Assembly: GCA_003024985.2 (NCBI GenBank)
Contig: PXIH01S0044683.1
Length of the DNA stretch: 11,004 bases
Direction: 5' to 3' (one strand)
Origin: Euperipatoides rowelli
Taxonomy: Eukaryota > Onychophora > Udeonychophora > Euonychophora > Peripatopsidae
The notes under the pieces were generated by a model, which did no database searches, was not told the origin of the DNA, and was given only the letters and a program-made list of their open reading frames with translations. Position numbers and translations under genes: made by a program. Position 1 is the first letter of the stretch. Every line of letters starts with the position of its first letter. This document shows, one piece after another, positions 8,276 to 11,004 of this stretch.

Positions 8276-10015
8276 CAAAATGTTATTTTTCTAAAATTGA
8301 CCTTTAAATTTCAATGCTAGACTATGGCATCTGTTAGAAATGTGACACTTTCAATTTAAATTTCTAAAAAATATCTAGACTCCTAATTACATGATACTGA
8401 AAGCTTGTTTTTATTCTCAAGTTATTTATAGATTAGAAAAAAATTTGACGGTATCTAAGTTTATTGTATAAAAAAGCTTAAAATTATAATAAATAGATCA
8501 AAGGATTACTAGCAACCCCCCACCCCTTTCAGACAGACTCATCGCTTTTGGCTTTGATTGTTATTTGTCAATCTTCTAAACAATTAAACTGAACATAATT
8601 GGCATCTCAAGACTATAAAGTTACTGAGCCCAAAAATTTTCAGCCAATTTTCTTATAGATAGGTTGGCCAAAAGAACCACTTTGTAGTCGATCGACATTT
8701 AATAATCGTACAGACAGTTGGTATCTAATGTATGCAAAAATATTCGTTTAAAACAATCAATAAATCNACCAACTTCAAAGCATTGGAATATTGTATAAAC
8801 ATTAAATTTTCATAAAAAAAAACATATCACCTCTACAATATCGAAAATGAACTTTTTTAGAGGGGTGATTTTTAACATGTATTTTCCACTCTACACTGTT
8901 ACTGTATAGCTAAGATCATGTGACATAAATTGTCCAATAATGAGATGTGATAATCAGATAATCATGAAATTTCAAGTGATTTAATGTAAAAGCCACTCTA
9001 AATGCAAGTATCCACCAGTTGGATAGTGGCCTCAGACAATCTTTTGTAATTACAGTACAAAAAATGGGAATGTTTAGTATATGATTCTAAGTGTTCCAGA
9101 CCACCTAGAAAGTTTATTTTAATGGGAAACAAATCACATGACCTTTTTCTACATCGTAAGTTTATTTTAAGAAAGAATAAATAGATCGTTTTAAAACTTG
9201 CATTACCAAAGTATCAACAAAGGTGTCATGGTGGCTCGACCTATCCAATACAAATCCCATGTAAAATTTGCAGTACATAAGACTTTTTCGATGATAAAAA
9301 ATGATTTATTTATTAATTTTAAATTAATTTTAAAGCAAAAAAATATACATATGATTAAAGTACAATAATTAGCCTAAACTAAAAACTTAGGCTATATAAA
9401 AAAAAAAAATATCAGATTTTTTATTCCATTTAGCCTACATTATTTTTAAAGATAGGATAATGAGAATATGAATATTTACAGTCACAAACAAAATGCAAAA
9501 TGCTTTTTTTTTAAATAAATTGATATTTTTTTCTTTCTTTAAATGCTCATAAGTAAGCTGATATTTGTCCTATAGAAGTATTTTATGGCTTGAATTAAAG
9601 CTAATAAGCTGTATAATATTGTAGTAATGGTTTTATAATAATAAAAGGTTATAACAGTAAAAGTGAAATATGTCATCTAAACTGAATATTGTTTTAAAAA
9701 ATGGATTTCTTTCCCCCTAAAATTCAATCTTTCAAAATTTCAATAGTCTTAAACATAAATTAAATCTAAAAACACAATTTTAAAACAAATTTAATAAGTT
9801 TTCAGAATTTGTATAGTTTTATGCATTTATCTCCCAAAATAAAAACACAGTTTACTTTTAAAGACATTAAACCATAAATTTCAAAGTTGCAGTGCAAAAT
9901 GTTACAGGCTCTATGTACTTAATACTTAAAAAGCAGTTCAGGCAACTATAGATTAAGATTGCTGATACTATACTGAGTCCTATATAACTAGGGCTTGGCC
10001 TCCAATAGTATTAGG
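8276..10015. other. AT-rich non-coding stretch, one ambiguous base
   Basis: No gene or clear element seen. Base 8767 is N. A possible bulged hairpin pairs ATCACC-TCTA (8826-8835) with TAGA-GG-GGTGAT (8858-8869). AAGTTTATTTTAA occurs twice (9110-9122 and 9158-9170). The TAGCCTA hairpin at 9370 and another TAGCCTA at 9431 are in this stretch. Confidence 0.6.
9370..9394. repeat. Small hairpin made of inverted TAGCCTAA
   Basis: TAGCCTAA at 9370-9377 is the exact reverse complement of TTAGGCTA at 9387-9394, with a 9-nt loop. Both arms carry the TAGCCTA word that is over-represented in this part of the window. Confidence 0.6.
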
Positions 10016-10706
10016 CAGTGGTGTAGCTACCATGGAGCAGTTGGAGCGAACTGCTCCAGGCACACGAATGATGGGGGCGCAAAATTATTAGAACAAGTGG
10101 AAAAAAAAATTGGAAAAAAAATAAATTAATAGACGATAATTATGAAAAGAATCATTTCAGTTTAGATAAATACAGTACCGTATTCTAATTTATTTTTAAT
10201 ATTTTTATGAAATGAATTAATTTTTATTAAGCAGTAAATCAAAATTTATAATGAATGTTTTGTCATACACATACAGCATACAATCATACTGTCAATTTTT
10301 CTACAAAACTAAAACCATTTGATTAGTTGAAACTTCAAAGCTAAACTTCCCATTTTACTTTACGCTCAATTCTCAATTCAGCTTCTCTTTCATAACAATG
10401 ATAGTTGTTCCTGTCACAGAAAATGCTTTCTACTCTGTAGCTGAATTCCGTGTTTTTCCCTATCGAGCTGTTTCTTTTTATTTGTTTATGTTAATTAATT
10501 TGAAATGATTATTGTAGTAATTATAATGTAGGCTATCAAGTTTTAATAATGAATAAAATGATTGTTTAAAAAAAAAAATCTGTTTTAATTGGGCATTAAG
10601 AAGTGGACAAATTCTTCCAGATTTCGCTGATTATTCTATTATTATAATAAAAGCTACACCCCAGACACCCCCCCCTCCCCAAAATAATTTTATGGATACA
10701 CCCCTG
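10016..10706. mobile_element. Probable hAT-like non-autonomous element with imperfect terminal inverted repeats
   Basis: CAGTGGTGTAGCTA at 10016-10029 and the reverse complement of TGGATACACCCCTG (10693-10706), CAGGGGTGTATCCA, agree at 11 of 14 positions. Both have the CAG-G-GTGTA start common to hAT termini. A second copy of the motif, AGCTACACCCCAG at 10652-10664, could be a subterminal repeat or the true right end. The interior is AT-rich with no transposase. No 8-bp target duplication is visible: flanks GTATTAGG and ATTTAGAC share only TTAG out of register. The two ends may therefore come from different hAT families, or the copy is old. Confidence 0.5.
10033..10058. repeat. Perfect 10-bp hairpin near the left hAT-like terminus
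   Basis: TGGAGCAGTT at 10033-10042 pairs exactly with AACTGCTCCA at 10049-10058 across the 6-nt loop GGAGCG. It lies 17 bp inside the left terminus. It is GC-richer than its surroundings and resembles the subterminal structures of hAT elements; a role in transposase binding is inferred only. Confidence 0.75.
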
Positions 10707-10724
10707 ATTTAGACATATCACTAT

Positions 10725-10756
10725 CAGTGCAGTTTAGTCAGCACAGTGCAGTTTAG
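10725..10756. repeat. 13-bp direct repeat upstream of the putative exon
   Basis: CAGTGCAGTTTAG occurs at 10725-10737 and again at 10744-10756, separated by six bases. It lies 27-58 bp before the ATG at 10783. It could be a local duplication or a repeated binding site in the promoter or 5' UTR of that exon; the sequence alone does not say which. Confidence 0.7.
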
Positions 10757-10782
10757 ACTTTTCCCAAAGTTAACGGCCTGCA

Positions 10783-10896
10783 ATGAATGGAAAAATAAAA
10801 GTTAAAGGAGGGGCGGAGAAGATTAGAGAAATAAAACATAAGCAACTTGTGTGTGAGACAGAGAAATGCATGTCTCTGAAGGAAATGTTTGTGAAG
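10783..10896 (+). CDS. Putative first coding exon of a hAT/ZMYM-type transposase-like gene (partial)
   Basis: From ATG at 10783 an open frame of 38 codons ends exactly at AAG followed by GTAAAT, a good splice-donor context in phase 0; reading on would hit TAA at 10909-10911. The peptide is basic and charged, with KVKGGAEKIREIKHKQL early and C-x-SLKEMF near its end. This layout (GGAEK.R..K...L, then a short spacer with Cys and a hydrophobic ..L..MF) is what I recall from the N-termini of hAT-derived, TTF/MYM zinc-finger transposase-like proteins. The catalytic and zinc-binding parts would lie beyond the right edge. GC is higher than in the flanks. It lies 77 bp past a hAT-like terminus, which agrees with a transposon origin. 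The family call is from memory and the exon is short; a chance frame is possible. Confidence 0.45.
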
Positions 10897-11004
10897 GTAA
10901 ATTTAAAATAATTTATGTTAATATGGTAAGTCAGGGAAGAGAAAAATTGATTTACATTATTAAAAAAAGGAGAATATTACCCTCCTGCCCAGTCCTGCTC
11001 CCTT

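Overview
This is an AT-rich (roughly 70% A+T by eye) animal-type nuclear window. It has no complete host gene. What is recognisable is mostly transposable-element remains in non-coding DNA. Eukaryotic, metazoan-style signs are a CR1/L2-like LINE, a Harbinger-like MITE, hAT-like termini, a tRNA-derived fragment, splice-donor-like exon ends, long homopolymers and no bacterial gene layout. I cannot name the species. The LINE and MITE types fit an aquatic or arthropod-like invertebrate, but that is inference.

Region by region (+ strand). 1-1070: AT-rich, with one GC-richer patch near 420-570. 1071-4627, minus strand: a decayed LINE, read 5' to 3' from high to low coordinates. It keeps an N-terminal basic segment, an AP-type endonuclease (TETW, GDFN and SDH motifs), a linker, a reverse transcriptase (DFNKAF and FVDD motifs), a C-terminal tail, and a 3' UTR with a perfect 10-bp stem-loop. 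Stops and frameshifts break the frame throughout. 1987-2483: a 497-bp MITE inserted in the RT domain. It has inverted termini, a TTA target duplication and a 45-bp internal tandem repeat with G13 tracts. Taking out the MITE plus one TTA brings the RT reading frame back immediately upstream of FVDD.

4628-6916 is mostly featureless. It contains a 52-nt minus-strand fragment resembling the 3' two-thirds of tRNA-Lys(UUU) at 5429-5480, and a small GC-richer patch near 6540-6620. 6917-7213 is a decaying tandem repeat of about six units of 47-57 bp. 7214-10015 is AT-rich and holds a 245-bp inverted-repeat element (8031-8275), an 18-bp perfect palindrome and many copies of the word TAGCCTA.

The right edge (10016-11004) has hAT-like termini at 10016 and 10706. 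They are followed by a short coding exon (10783-10896) that ends at a splice-donor-like GTAAAT and resembles the start of hAT/ZMYM-type transposase-like proteins. That gene would continue beyond the window.

The parts are best read as layered insertions rather than a cooperating gene set: an old LINE was hit by a later MITE, with further small elements around them. I found no convincing new multi-gene system. The observations most worth a second look are the LINE 3' stem-loop, the precisely datable MITE insertion, the tRNA-Lys fragment, the hAT-like exon and the over-represented heptamers.
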